In this document: in pieces, positions 8,169-13,645 of the stretch
How positions within the stretch are numbered: the first letter of the stretch is position 1
How the letters are laid out: each line of letters starts with the position of its first letter
DNA from: JADJQU01 sp035490315
GTDB lineage: Bacteria > Planctomycetota > UBA1135 > GCA-002686595
Assembly (NCBI GenBank): GCA_035490315.1
Contig: DATHET010000076.1
Coordinates: 1 to 14,016 of the forward strand
DNA: 14,016 bases
Direction of reading: 5' to 3'
Notes under the pieces: model-generated
The model's input: the letters and a program-made list of their open reading frames with translations, nothing else
Database searches by the model: none
Told to the model about the DNA's origin: nothing
Translations under genes and position numbers: made by a program

Positions 8169-8298
8169 GGGGAGCTGGCGGAGACCTTAGAGCACGGAGC
8201 ACCTCTTCCGAGCGACTGGGCAGCGTGCTAGAACACCGGTCTATCGGCCGCAGGCCTGGAGCTCCCCAAGCGACCCGCTCGAACCTGCTCGAACCCGC
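8169..8298. promoter_or_regulatory. Divergent intergenic region between the permease and mcsB
   Basis: This 130-bp stretch must hold the promoters for the minus-strand permease pair and for mcsB. I could not identify a convincing -35/-10 pair. I looked for a CIRCE element and for a CtsR heptad repeat, the operators that control mcsB-type stress genes in Firmicutes, and saw neither. TAGA-ACACCGG-TCTA near 8229-8243 is a weak dyad. The end of the region carries a short tandem repeat, listed separately. Confidence 0.4.
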
Positions 8299-8304
8299 TT
8301 GAAG
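8275..8304 (+). repeat. Three tandem 10-bp repeats over the mcsB start
   Basis: Three adjacent decamers (CCGCTCGAAC, CTGCTCGAAC, CCGCTTGAAG) run directly into the coding sequence. The third copy contains the TTG used as start codon at 8299. The first two differ by one base and the third by two from the first. They could be a binding site, or a small slippage-derived duplication that created the start context. Confidence 0.6.
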
Positions 8305-9405
8305 CACCCTGTACTCGACCCGCATCGATTCGCAGAACGCCTGGGCCGTTGGCTGTGCGAATCAGGCCCGGACGGCGACGTCGTCGTCACCAGCCGGGTG
8401 CGCCTGGCGCGCAACGTCGAGGGCTTCCCGTTCGTCTCGCGCTTGACGCCCGAGCGCGCCGTCGAGCTGGCCAGCTCGCTCGAGCCGGTGCTCAGTGGCC
8501 TGGAGCTCGGCGACGAGATCCACTGGGTCGAGATCCTGGCCGCCTCGCCGGTGCTGCGACTCCTGCTGCGCGAGCGCCACCTGGTCAGCCGCGACCTCGC
8601 TCCCAACACCGAGGAGCGCCCGGCCGCCCCCGGCCGCGCCGTCGCGTTCACGCACCAGGAGAACATCTCGATCATGGTCAACGAGGAGGACCATCTTCGG
8701 ATCCAGGCCCTCTCGCCCGGCTTCTCGGTGCAGCAGGCTTTCCATCTCGCGCGCACGGTCGACCAGCAGATCGAGAGCCGCCTGCACTTCGCGCACACGC
8801 CGCAGTACGGCTACCTGACCTGCTGCCCGACCAACGTCGGCACCGGTCTGCGCGCGTCGGTGATGCTGCACCTGCCCGCCCTTTCGCTGGTGCAGAGCGA
8901 GCGCGACAAGGTCTTCACCGCCGCCCAGCGGACTGGCCTCGCGGTGCGCGGGCTCTATGGCGAGGGCTCGCGAGCCCACGGCGATTTCTACCAGGTGTCG
9001 AACCAGGTCACGCTCGGACGCTCGGAGGAGCAGCTGGTGGGCGAGCTGGGCGAGATCGTTCCGGCGATCGTGCGCTTCGAGCGCTCGGTGCGCAGCGCGC
9101 TGCTCGAGGACAATCGCGCCGGCCTCGTCGACCGCGTCAGCCGCTCCTACGGGATGTTGCGCACCGCGCGCTCGATGACCACCGACACGGCCCTGGCTCA
9201 CCTGTCGAACCTGCGCCTGGGCGTGCACCTCAAGCTCTGGGAGGGAGCCCCGATCGAGGTGCTCAACCGCGTGCGCGTCCAGATCCAGCGCGGCCATGTC
9301 CAGGCTCTGCACCAGACCGAGGTCAGCACCGCACTCCTGGATTCCAACGAGCGCGATCGCCTGCGCGCCGCTTTCCTGCGCCAGGTCCTGAGCCGCGGAC
9401 AATAG
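8299..9405 (+). CDS. mcsB: Protein arginine kinase McsB (ATP:guanido phosphotransferase family)
   Basis: A 368-residue phosphagen-kinase-fold enzyme, close to the 363 residues of Bacillus McsB, which phosphorylates arginines of proteins to mark them for ClpCP. Landmarks are TSRVRLARN at 31-39 (ATP phosphate binding), the catalytic NEEDHLR at 128-134, the Cys loop CPTNVGTGLRASVM at 176-189 and YQVSNQVTLG at 231-240. Near the end, RDRLRA at 352-357 fits the RDxxRA phosphoarginine-binding motif that separates McsB from creatine and arginine kinases. The N-terminus aligns well with Bacillus McsB from the TTG at 8299; no in-frame ATG or GTG lies nearby, so I take TTG as the start. No McsA zinc-finger partner, CtsR or ClpC is visible in the window. 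The family call is firm; protein-arginine kinase activity is well supported by the RDxxRA motif. Confidence 0.93.
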   Translation: MKHPVLDPHRFAERLGRWLCESGPDGDVVVTSRVRLARNVEGFPFVSRLTPERAVELASSLEPVLSGLELGDEIHWVEILAASPVLRLLLRERHLVSRDLAPNTEERPAAPGRAVAFTHQENISIMVNEEDHLRIQALSPGFSVQQAFHLARTVDQQIESRLHFAHTPQYGYLTCCPTNVGTGLRASVMLHLPALSLVQSERDKVFTAAQRTGLAVRGLYGEGSRAHGDFYQVSNQVTLGRSEEQLVGELGEIVPAIVRFERSVRSALLEDNRAGLVDRVSRSYGMLRTARSMTTDTALAHLSNLRLGVHLKLWEGAPIEVLNRVRVQIQRGHVQALHQTEVSTALLDSNERDRLRAAFLRQVLSRGQ

Positions 9406-9507
9406 GCGGAACTGGCCCGCATGGCTGTGCGAGCGCCGGATCAGCCTCCGCCGACGCCACGCGGGGGCTCCAGGGAGGCCATGCACAATCATGCGGGGCA
9501 GTTCCGC
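9406..9507. repeat. 102-bp inverted repeat directly after mcsB
   Basis: Two 25-bp arms, 9406-9430 and 9483-9507, are complementary at 22 positions, starting with the base after the mcsB stop codon. A further GCCTCC/GGAGGC pair lies inside the 52-bp spacer. In plus-strand RNA one of the three mismatches becomes a G-U pair. It has no T-tract, so it is not a classical intrinsic terminator. It may be an mRNA 3' end structure, an attenuator before the next gene, or a small non-autonomous element with terminal inverted repeats. No convincing target-site duplication is seen. Confidence 0.75.
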
Positions 9508-9551
9508 AGGCGGCGGGCGGATTCACGGGCGGGCGATCCGCTCAAGATCGG

Positions 9552-9566
9552 GACCCGGAGCGGGTC
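9552..9566 (+). promoter_or_regulatory. Short hairpin ahead of the FecR-like gene
   Basis: GACCCG-GAG-CGGGTC forms a 6-bp stem with a 3-nt loop, ending 12 nt before the ATG at 9579 and just upstream of the purine-rich GAGAGAGGG that would serve as ribosome binding site. It could affect initiation, but a stem this short is common in GC-rich DNA. Confidence 0.3.
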
Positions 9567-9578
9567 GAAGAGAGAGGG

Positions 9579-10205
9579 ATGTTGCTGCTCCACGCCACGA
9601 CCCTGCTCGCGCTGCTGATCGGCGCTTCCGGCGCCGGCGGAGAAGCGCGCCAGGCCCCGCGTCTGGAGGTGCTCTCGGGCAATCTGCGCGTGTTCGCCGG
9701 CGAGGCCTGGGTTTCCCTCGCCCCCGGCGCGGTCTTGCCGGATGCGCCGCTGCACAGCGCGCTGCGCCTGGGCTGGGACACACGCGCGCGGCTCACGCTC
9801 GGCGGAGCAGGCGTCGAGCTGCACGGTCCGCTCGAGGTGGACTCCGATGCCGCGGACGCCTGGACGCTCAGCCTCTCCGGCAGCGGAGGAATTCAGATCG
9901 ATGCGCGCAGCGCGACCCTGCGCGTCGAGCTGCAGTCCACGGCCTGCTTGAACCCGAGCAGGGGCGTCTATTGGGCCAGCGCCGCGCCGGATGGCGCGTG
10001 GCGCGTCGGCTGTGAAGCGGGGGAGGACCTCGTGGTGCGGCCGCCGGCTGGAAGTGGATGGCCGATGGCGCCGCGCGTGGGGAGCGGGAGCTCGATGCGG
10101 ATCGTGCCGGTGCGCACGCCCGCGCCGATGCGGCCGGAAGTGGCGCGCAGGTTCGCGTCGCCGCCGTGGAATGGCTTCTCGTGGCCTTGGACGGACGCGC
10201 GTTGA
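9579..10205 (+). CDS. Secreted FecR-like beta-rich protein
   Basis: A 208-residue protein beginning with a plausible signal peptide (residues 1-22, MLLLHATTLLALLIGASGAG). The mature part has short alternating beta strands in a FecR-like pattern: LEVLSGNLRVFAGEAWVSLAPG at about 28-49, then LRLGWDTRARLTLGGAGVELHG and GGIQIDARSATLRVEL. It ends in a Pro- and Trp-containing tail (PPWNGFSWPWTDAR). It lacks the N-terminal membrane segment and anti-sigma region of true FecR regulators, so a signalling role is not implied. The ATG at 9579 is preferred because it starts the hydrophobic leader and follows a purine-rich stretch; the frame is open further upstream through mcsB. It converges with the lipoprotein gene across a long hairpin. 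The secreted nature is likely; the FecR relationship is tentative. Confidence 0.6.
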   Translation: MLLLHATTLLALLIGASGAGGEARQAPRLEVLSGNLRVFAGEAWVSLAPGAVLPDAPLHSALRLGWDTRARLTLGGAGVELHGPLEVDSDAADAWTLSLSGSGGIQIDARSATLRVELQSTACLNPSRGVYWASAAPDGAWRVGCEAGEDLVVRPPAGSGWPMAPRVGSGSSMRIVPVRTPAPMRPEVARRFASPPWNGFSWPWTDAR

Positions 10206-10240
10206 CGCGAGGGTGTCGGCTGCGAATCGACGGACGTGCC

Positions 10241-10352
10241 ACGTACGGAGTCAGGTGAATTCGTCCGGAGTCGTGCGGGGCATCCGTGCGCCGCGAAAGC
10301 GGCGCGCGGATGCCCCGCACGACTCCGGACGAATTCACCTGACTCCGTGCGT
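10241..10352 (+). repeat. 54-bp hairpin with GAAA tetraloop between convergent genes
   Basis: Left arm 10241-10294 and right arm 10299-10352 are complementary along all 54 positions apart from T10244/G10349 and T10287/G10306. Both exceptions are G-U pairs in plus-strand RNA, so that RNA folds without any mismatch, whereas minus-strand RNA has two A-C mismatches. The loop GAAA is a GNRA tetraloop closed by C-G. Each arm contains the heptamer CGGAGTC twice and an EcoRI-type GAATTC. The right arm's last base is also the final base of the stop codon of the minus-strand lipoprotein gene. It may serve as a bidirectional terminator without T-tract, or be a repetitive palindromic element. Confidence 0.92.
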
Positions 10353-11056
10353 CAATCCTTGGCGTTGAAAGAAGCTTCGCGGGCTTGGAGGCGCGCGTCG
10401 AGCGCCTCCTGGCGGATCTTGACCTTCTTCTGCCAGGCTTCGGCGTCGACTTCGGCCATGGCGACGCGCGCTTCGTGCTCCCTCACCGAGGCTTCGAATT
10501 CGCTGACGGCGATGTCGCGGGTTTCCGGGCGGTCGAGCTTGTGGACGGCCTTGGCCTTGGCGAGCTCCATCCGCGATTCGGCGAGATCCATGCGCGTCTT
10601 CGTCAGCTCGACTTCGGCCTTGAGCTGGTCGATGTTCGCGTCGTGGAAGGCGATCTTCGACTTCGCCGACAGCCACTGCGAGCGGGCGGCTTCGAGGTTG
10701 CGCTGCGCACTGTCGATCTCGCGCTGGCGGATGGTCTCGTCGCTCTCGTAAGCGACCTCGAGGCCCTTGCGCGCCGCCCTCGCACCGGCTTCGGCGGCGT
10801 CGAGCTCGGCCTTGGCGACTCCGAGGCGTTGGCGCTCCTGATCGACGTTGCGCTCGGCGATGTCGACGCGATCCTTCAATTCGTTCCACTCGGTGCGGAT
10901 CTTCGCGATCTCGTCGCGGTCGGCTTCCGGCACGTTGACGTAGACGTCGTCGTTGACCGTCGGATCGGCGTAGGGATGGTGGTGATCGTAGAACGGATCG
11001 GTGTGGCATCCGACGCAGAGCAGGGAAGCCAACGCAAAGGTCTTGGACAGTTTCAT
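10352..11056 (-). CDS. Coiled-coil lipoprotein of unknown function
   Basis: A 234-residue protein with a signal sequence ending in a possible lipobox (MKLSKTFALASLLCVGC, Cys17), so probably anchored in the outer or inner membrane facing the periplasm. After a His/Tyr/Asp-rich linker (TDPFYDHHHPYADPTVNDD) almost all of the rest, residues about 42-230, is predicted by eye to be one charged coiled coil. It resembles in style the helical hairpins of efflux adaptors or periplasmic rod proteins, but no specific family is recognised. GGAG six bases before the ATG supports the start. The gene follows hemerythrin by 35 nt and ends exactly at the 54-bp hairpin. The lipobox is not canonical at -3 (Cys), so lipidation is probable rather than certain. 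Confidence 0.7.
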   Translation of the reverse strand: MKLSKTFALASLLCVGCHTDPFYDHHHPYADPTVNDDVYVNVPEADRDEIAKIRTEWNELKDRVDIAERNVDQERQRLGVAKAELDAAEAGARAARKGLEVAYESDETIRQREIDSAQRNLEAARSQWLSAKSKIAFHDANIDQLKAEVELTKTRMDLAESRMELAKAKAVHKLDRPETRDIAVSEFEASVREHEARVAMAEVDAEAWQKKVKIRQEALDARLQAREASFNAKD

Positions 11057-11091
11057 GAGATTCTCCGGAGTTTCAGGACGGGGGGACAGGA

Positions 11092-11595
11092 TCAGCGGCG
11101 AGCGCGCGTCTTGCGCGCTCCAGAGTGCTCGGCCAGCAGTTGTTCGTGGCGGACGGCCATCTCCGCGCCGAGATCGCCAAGCCGTTGCTTTCCGAGCAGT
11201 TTCCGCGCGCGCGGGAACATCTCCTCTTCCTCTTCCTCGGCGTGATGCTCGATCAGGTCCTTGAGGACCTTGGCCTTGGCGCCGAACACCTCGGACGTGG
11301 TGCTCGTGGCTTCGAGCTCGGGCAGCACGATGTCGACCAGGCCGTGCTCCTCGGTGGCTTCGAGGAATTTGGCGTTGTCTTCCTTCGATTTCGCCGCGTC
11401 GTGGAAGGCGGGGTAGAAGATCTCCTCTTCGACCTTGGCGTGGGCGCGGATCGCAGCCTGGAGCCTGTCGAGGATGTCGGAGCGCTTCTTCGCTCCTCGT
11501 TCCGTCGTCGACTCCAGGTCGCTCAGCAGGCCGCGCAGGAGCTTGTGGTCCGCGGTCAGGAAACGGATCGCATCGATGGTCTTTGTCTGTGCCAT
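11092..11595 (-). CDS. Hemerythrin HHE-domain protein
   Basis: A 167-residue four-helix protein expected to bind a non-heme di-iron centre and O2 or reactive species. Iron ligands typical of the family are visible: H17 (ADHKLL), H52 with E56 in RAHAKVEEEIFYP, H84 (EEHGLVD), and H117/H118 with E121/E122 in EHHAEEEEEEMFP. The C-terminus (HSGARKTRARR) is basic. I chose the ATG at 11595, immediately before TIDAIRFLTADH, because bacterial hemerythrin domains start this close to the first ligand. The frame stays open to 11766 upstream, but that part looks like non-coding sequence and would overlap the regulatory region of the divergent oxidoreductase. No Shine-Dalgarno-like sequence is evident. Probably co-transcribed with the lipoprotein downstream. 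Roles known in the family include O2 sensing, O2 delivery and iron/nitrosative stress protection; which applies here is unknown. Confidence 0.87.
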   Translation of the reverse strand: MAQTKTIDAIRFLTADHKLLRGLLSDLESTTERGAKKRSDILDRLQAAIRAHAKVEEEIFYPAFHDAAKSKEDNAKFLEATEEHGLVDIVLPELEATSTTSEVFGAKAKVLKDLIEHHAEEEEEEMFPRARKLLGKQRLGDLGAEMAVRHEQLLAEHSGARKTRARR

Positions 11596-11636
11596 GGTGC
11601 GCGCCACTTGCAAACGCCGTTCCGGGATTGCGCCTT

Positions 11637-11655
11637 GCGCACGATGCTCGTGCGC
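11637..11655. promoter_or_regulatory. Perfect 8-bp dyad in the hemerythrin/oxidoreductase divergent region
   Basis: GCGCACGA-TGC-TCGTGCGC is a perfect inverted repeat with a 3-bp centre. It lies about 130-150 bp upstream of the transcription start expected from the sigma-54 promoter and 42 bp upstream of the hemerythrin ATG, so it could be an activator or repressor site for either gene. The role is inference. Confidence 0.4.
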
Positions 11656-11675
11656 CAACTTGGCTGCACGAGCGG

Positions 11676-11728
11676 CCCTCGAGATCCCGGCAGCGGCTGT
11701 AAGTTGTTCAAAGCCGGCTGCTCGAGGG
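11676..11728. promoter_or_regulatory. Nested dyad upstream of the sigma-54 promoter
   Basis: CCCTCGAG at 11676-11683 and CTCGAGGG at 11721-11728 are perfectly inverted. Inside them, CAGCGGCT and AGCCGGCTG pair with a one-base bulge. The dyad lies roughly 60-110 bp upstream of the expected start of transcription, a distance compatible with an enhancer-binding-protein site. Confidence 0.4.
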
Positions 11729-11760
11729 TCGAGAGCGCGGAGCAGCTCCGTCATGGAAGT

Positions 11761-11775
11761 CGGCACGGGACTTGC
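11761..11775 (+). promoter_or_regulatory. Near-consensus sigma-54 (RpoN) promoter
   Basis: CGGCACG-GGAC-TTGC matches the -24/-12 consensus TGGCACG-N4-TTGC at every position but the first, with the exact GG-to-GC spacing. Transcription would start near 11787, 36 nt before the leader ORF and about 68 nt before the oxidoreductase ATG. Such promoters need an AAA+ enhancer-binding activator, which fits the upstream dyads. Confidence 0.65.
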
Positions 11776-11822
11776 CTCCGCGAGGGCCGCGATCGTTCCA
11801 CTTCATTCAACGGAGCACCCAC

Positions 11823-11858
11823 ATGGCCCGCGGATCCAAGAAAGGAGACTGGCGATGA
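11823..11858 (+). CDS. 11-residue leader ORF (MARGSKKGDWR) coupled to the oxidoreductase
   Basis: ATG at 11823 is preceded by GGAG (11812-11815) at 7-nt spacing. The frame reads 11 codons and stops at TGA 11856-11858, which overlaps the oxidoreductase ATG as ATGA. Its body contains the AAGGAG that serves as ribosome binding site of the downstream gene. It could be a translated leader coupling or attenuating oxidoreductase expression; it is too short to be judged from composition. Confidence 0.35.
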   Translation: MARGSKKGDWR

Positions 11859-13045
11859 CCACCAGGAAATCCTCGATCGAAAAGCTTGGCCGCAAGGGCT
11901 CGCTCGCTCCCAAGGCTGCGCCAGGCGCGAGCAAGGGCCAGGGACGCGTGCGATATGCCGTCGTCGGCCTGGGCTACATCGCGCAGACGGCGATCCTGCC
12001 TTCCTTCCAGCACGCCAAGACCAATTCCGAGCTGGTGGCCCTGGTGTCGGACGACCCCAAGAAGCGCGATCAGCTGAGCCGGCGCTACAAGGTCGCGAAG
12101 ACCTACGATTACGAGCAATACGATGAATGCCTCGCGAGCGGCGAGGTCGACGCCGTGCTCATCGCCTTGCCCAACTCGATGCACCGCGAGTACGCCGTGC
12201 GCGCGGCGATAGCCGGTGTCCACATCCTGTGCGAGAAGCCGCTGGCCGTCACCGAGGACGAATGCGAGGCGATCATCCTGGCAGCGGCGGAGAACAACGT
12301 GAAATTGATGACCGCCTACCGGCTGCATTTCGAAGCCGCGAATCTGCGCGCCATCGAGATCGTGCGCGGGGGCAAGCTCGGCGAGCCACGGATCTTCGAC
12401 TCGGTGTTCACGATGCAGGTCAACGATCCCGACAACATCCGCTTGCAGAGCCGCATGGGCGGGGGCGTGCTGCACGACATCGGGATCTATTGCATCAATG
12501 CGGCGCGCTACCTGTTCCAGAGCGAGCCGATCGAAGTCTTCGCCTGCAGGGCCAACAACGGCGATCCGCGCTTCACCGAGGTCGACGAGATGGTCTCCGC
12601 GTGTTTGCGGTTTCCCGAGGAGCGCCTGGCCAGCTTCACCGCGAGCTTCGGCGCGGCGGACGTCTCGATGTACCGCGTCGTCGGAACGAAAGGAAGTCTG
12701 CTGGTCGATCGCGCTTACGAGTACGCCGAGGGCAGCACGCACCACTTGACCATCGGTTCCGGCGCCCCCCAGACGCGCAAGTTCCCGAAGCGCGATCAAT
12801 TCGGGGCGGAGGTGGTCTACTTCTCAGATTGCATCCAGAAGGACAAGCGGCCCGAGCCTTCCGGTTCCGAAGGCATCGCGGACGTGCGGATCATCGAAGC
12901 GCTCAACGACTCGATCGAGACCGGAGCGTCGAAGGCCATCGACCTCATCCCGCGCCGCAACCGGCCGAGCGTGGAACAGGAAATCCAGCGGCCCGCGATC
13001 AAAAAGCCGCGCTTGATCCACGCGAATTCACCTTCGAAGTCCTGA
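11855..13045 (+). CDS. Gfo/Idh/MocA-family NAD(P)-dependent oxidoreductase
   Basis: A 396-residue sugar-type oxidoreductase. After a basic 30-residue extension lies the Rossmann domain: VRYAVVGLGYIAQTAILPSF at 32-51 with the dinucleotide-binding Gly-x-Gly-x-x-Ala, and the CEKPLA motif at 126-131 whose Lys is the family's catalytic residue. The C-terminal beta-sheet domain starts with AYRLHFEAANL at 154-164 and contains GGGVLHDIGIYCINAARYL at 202-220, a signature shared with glucose-fructose oxidoreductases. No twin-arginine signal is seen, so the protein is probably cytoplasmic. AAAGGAG seven bases before the ATG decides the start. It is preceded by a sigma-54 promoter and a leader ORF, and its stop codon lies in a small hairpin. 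Family is certain; substrate (sugar, inositol, nucleotide sugar) is unknown. Confidence 0.92.
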   Translation: MTTRKSSIEKLGRKGSLAPKAAPGASKGQGRVRYAVVGLGYIAQTAILPSFQHAKTNSELVALVSDDPKKRDQLSRRYKVAKTYDYEQYDECLASGEVDAVLIALPNSMHREYAVRAAIAGVHILCEKPLAVTEDECEAIILAAAENNVKLMTAYRLHFEAANLRAIEIVRGGKLGEPRIFDSVFTMQVNDPDNIRLQSRMGGGVLHDIGIYCINAARYLFQSEPIEVFACRANNGDPRFTEVDEMVSACLRFPEERLASFTASFGAADVSMYRVVGTKGSLLVDRAYEYAEGSTHHLTIGSGAPQTRKFPKRDQFGAEVVYFSDCIQKDKRPEPSGSEGIADVRIIEALNDSIETGASKAIDLIPRRNRPSVEQEIQRPAIKKPRLIHANSPSKS

Positions 13046-13052
13046 CTTCGAA
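13033..13052 (+). promoter_or_regulatory. Hairpin spanning the oxidoreductase stop codon
   Basis: TTCGAAGT-CCTG-ACTTCGAA is a perfect 8-bp stem with a 4-nt loop; the TGA stop codon occupies the last two loop bases and the first stem base. There is no T-tract downstream. It may protect or end the mRNA. Confidence 0.45.
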
Positions 13053-13141
13053 CACGGCCGAGCCGGCGTCGAGGCGATGACTTCGACGAGCGGGCAATTG
13101 CCCCACATGAGGTTCGCGTTGGACGCGGCGCTCGCATCCCG

Positions 13142-13185
13142 AAAAAAAAAGTTCCGCGCGGGGTCGAGGGGGACCCCGCGCGGAA
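13142..13185 (-). terminator. Rho-independent terminator of the Gly/Gln-rich protein gene
   Basis: Read on the minus strand, a perfect 14-bp GC-rich stem (13172-13185 with 13152-13165, loop of 6) is followed by C and nine T's (13150-13142). It lies 61 nt after the stop of the disordered-protein gene. The orientation is unambiguous because the T-tract exists only on the minus strand. Confidence 0.95.
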
Positions 13186-13246
13186 GCGGACTGAAAGCGA
13201 CGACTCTCAACCAATGGAGGCTCTGCGGCATCGAGCCTCCCGAGAG

Positions 13247-13645
13247 CTACTCTTCGTCTTCTTCAGTCTTCTCGACGTCGGCATCCTCCTCGACTTCGGG
13301 TTTGTTCGCGGTCTTTCCGGTTTGCGGAGTGCGACCCGCATCCTTACCCGCGCCCTGCGCCGCCGAGCGTTGCGCGCCACCTTGATTGGGTTGGCCAGCT
13401 TGACCCGTCTGTCCGCCGGTTTGACCGGAGCGTTGCGCGCCCTGACCGGACTGTCCGGACTGCCCGGTCTGGCCAGTCTGCCCCGTGCGCGGTGATTGCT
13501 GGCTTCCGCCAGATTGGCTGGTGCGATCCTGCCCACCGGACTGTTGCGTGCGGCCGGATTGATCCGCGCCCGCGTTCGGGGTACCAGCCTTGTCCGACTT
13601 CTGTCCGCCGGCCTGGCCTTTTTGCTCGTTGTCCTTGTTCGGCAT
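13247..13645 (-). CDS. Intrinsically disordered Gly/Gln/Ser/Thr-rich protein with acidic tail
   Basis: A 132-residue hydrophilic protein with no Cys, Phe, Tyr, Trp, Leu or Ile at all. The N-terminal part is Lys/Asp/Gln/Gly-rich (MPNKDNEQKGQAGGQKSDKA). Residues 54-68 and 73-85 are runs of Thr/Ser-Gly-Gln triplets (TGQTGQTGQSGQSGQ). The last 17 residues are strongly acidic (PEVEEDADVEKTEEDEE). No signal peptide is present, so it is probably cytoplasmic. The composition recalls hydrophilin-type or KGG-repeat stress proteins, but this is analogy, not homology. GAGAAG about six bases before the ATG and a perfect downstream terminator support that it is a real, separately transcribed gene. Overlapping plus-strand frames have no such support. 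Confidence 0.75.
   Translation of the reverse strand: MPNKDNEQKGQAGGQKSDKAGTPNAGADQSGRTQQSGGQDRTSQSGGSQQSPRTGQTGQTGQSGQSGQGAQRSGQTGGQTGQAGQPNQGGAQRSAAQGAGKDAGRTPQTGKTANKPEVEEDADVEKTEEDEE

Noticed and set aside
6519..8231. Plus-strand frames opposite the SLC13 permease
   Set aside because: The minus strand encodes a complete, clearly recognisable transporter; the plus-strand products are charged shadows.
8169..8298. CIRCE or CtsR operator for mcsB
   Set aside because: TTAGAGCAC resembles half a CIRCE arm only loosely and no matching second arm or CtsR heptad repeat is present.
11596..11766. Longer N-terminus for the hemerythrin protein
   Set aside because: It would place 57 unrelated residues before a complete domain and overlap the dyads and promoter of the divergent gene.
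13024..13033. GAATTCACCT shared with the arm of the 54-bp hairpin
   Set aside because: Only about ten bases match and the flanks differ; it lies within the oxidoreductase coding sequence, so it is probably chance.
13420..13490. Short tandem repeats that could be a CRISPR array
   Set aside because: They are imperfect nine-base codon repeats encoding Thr/Ser-Gly-Gln, with no spacers of CRISPR length and no cas genes.
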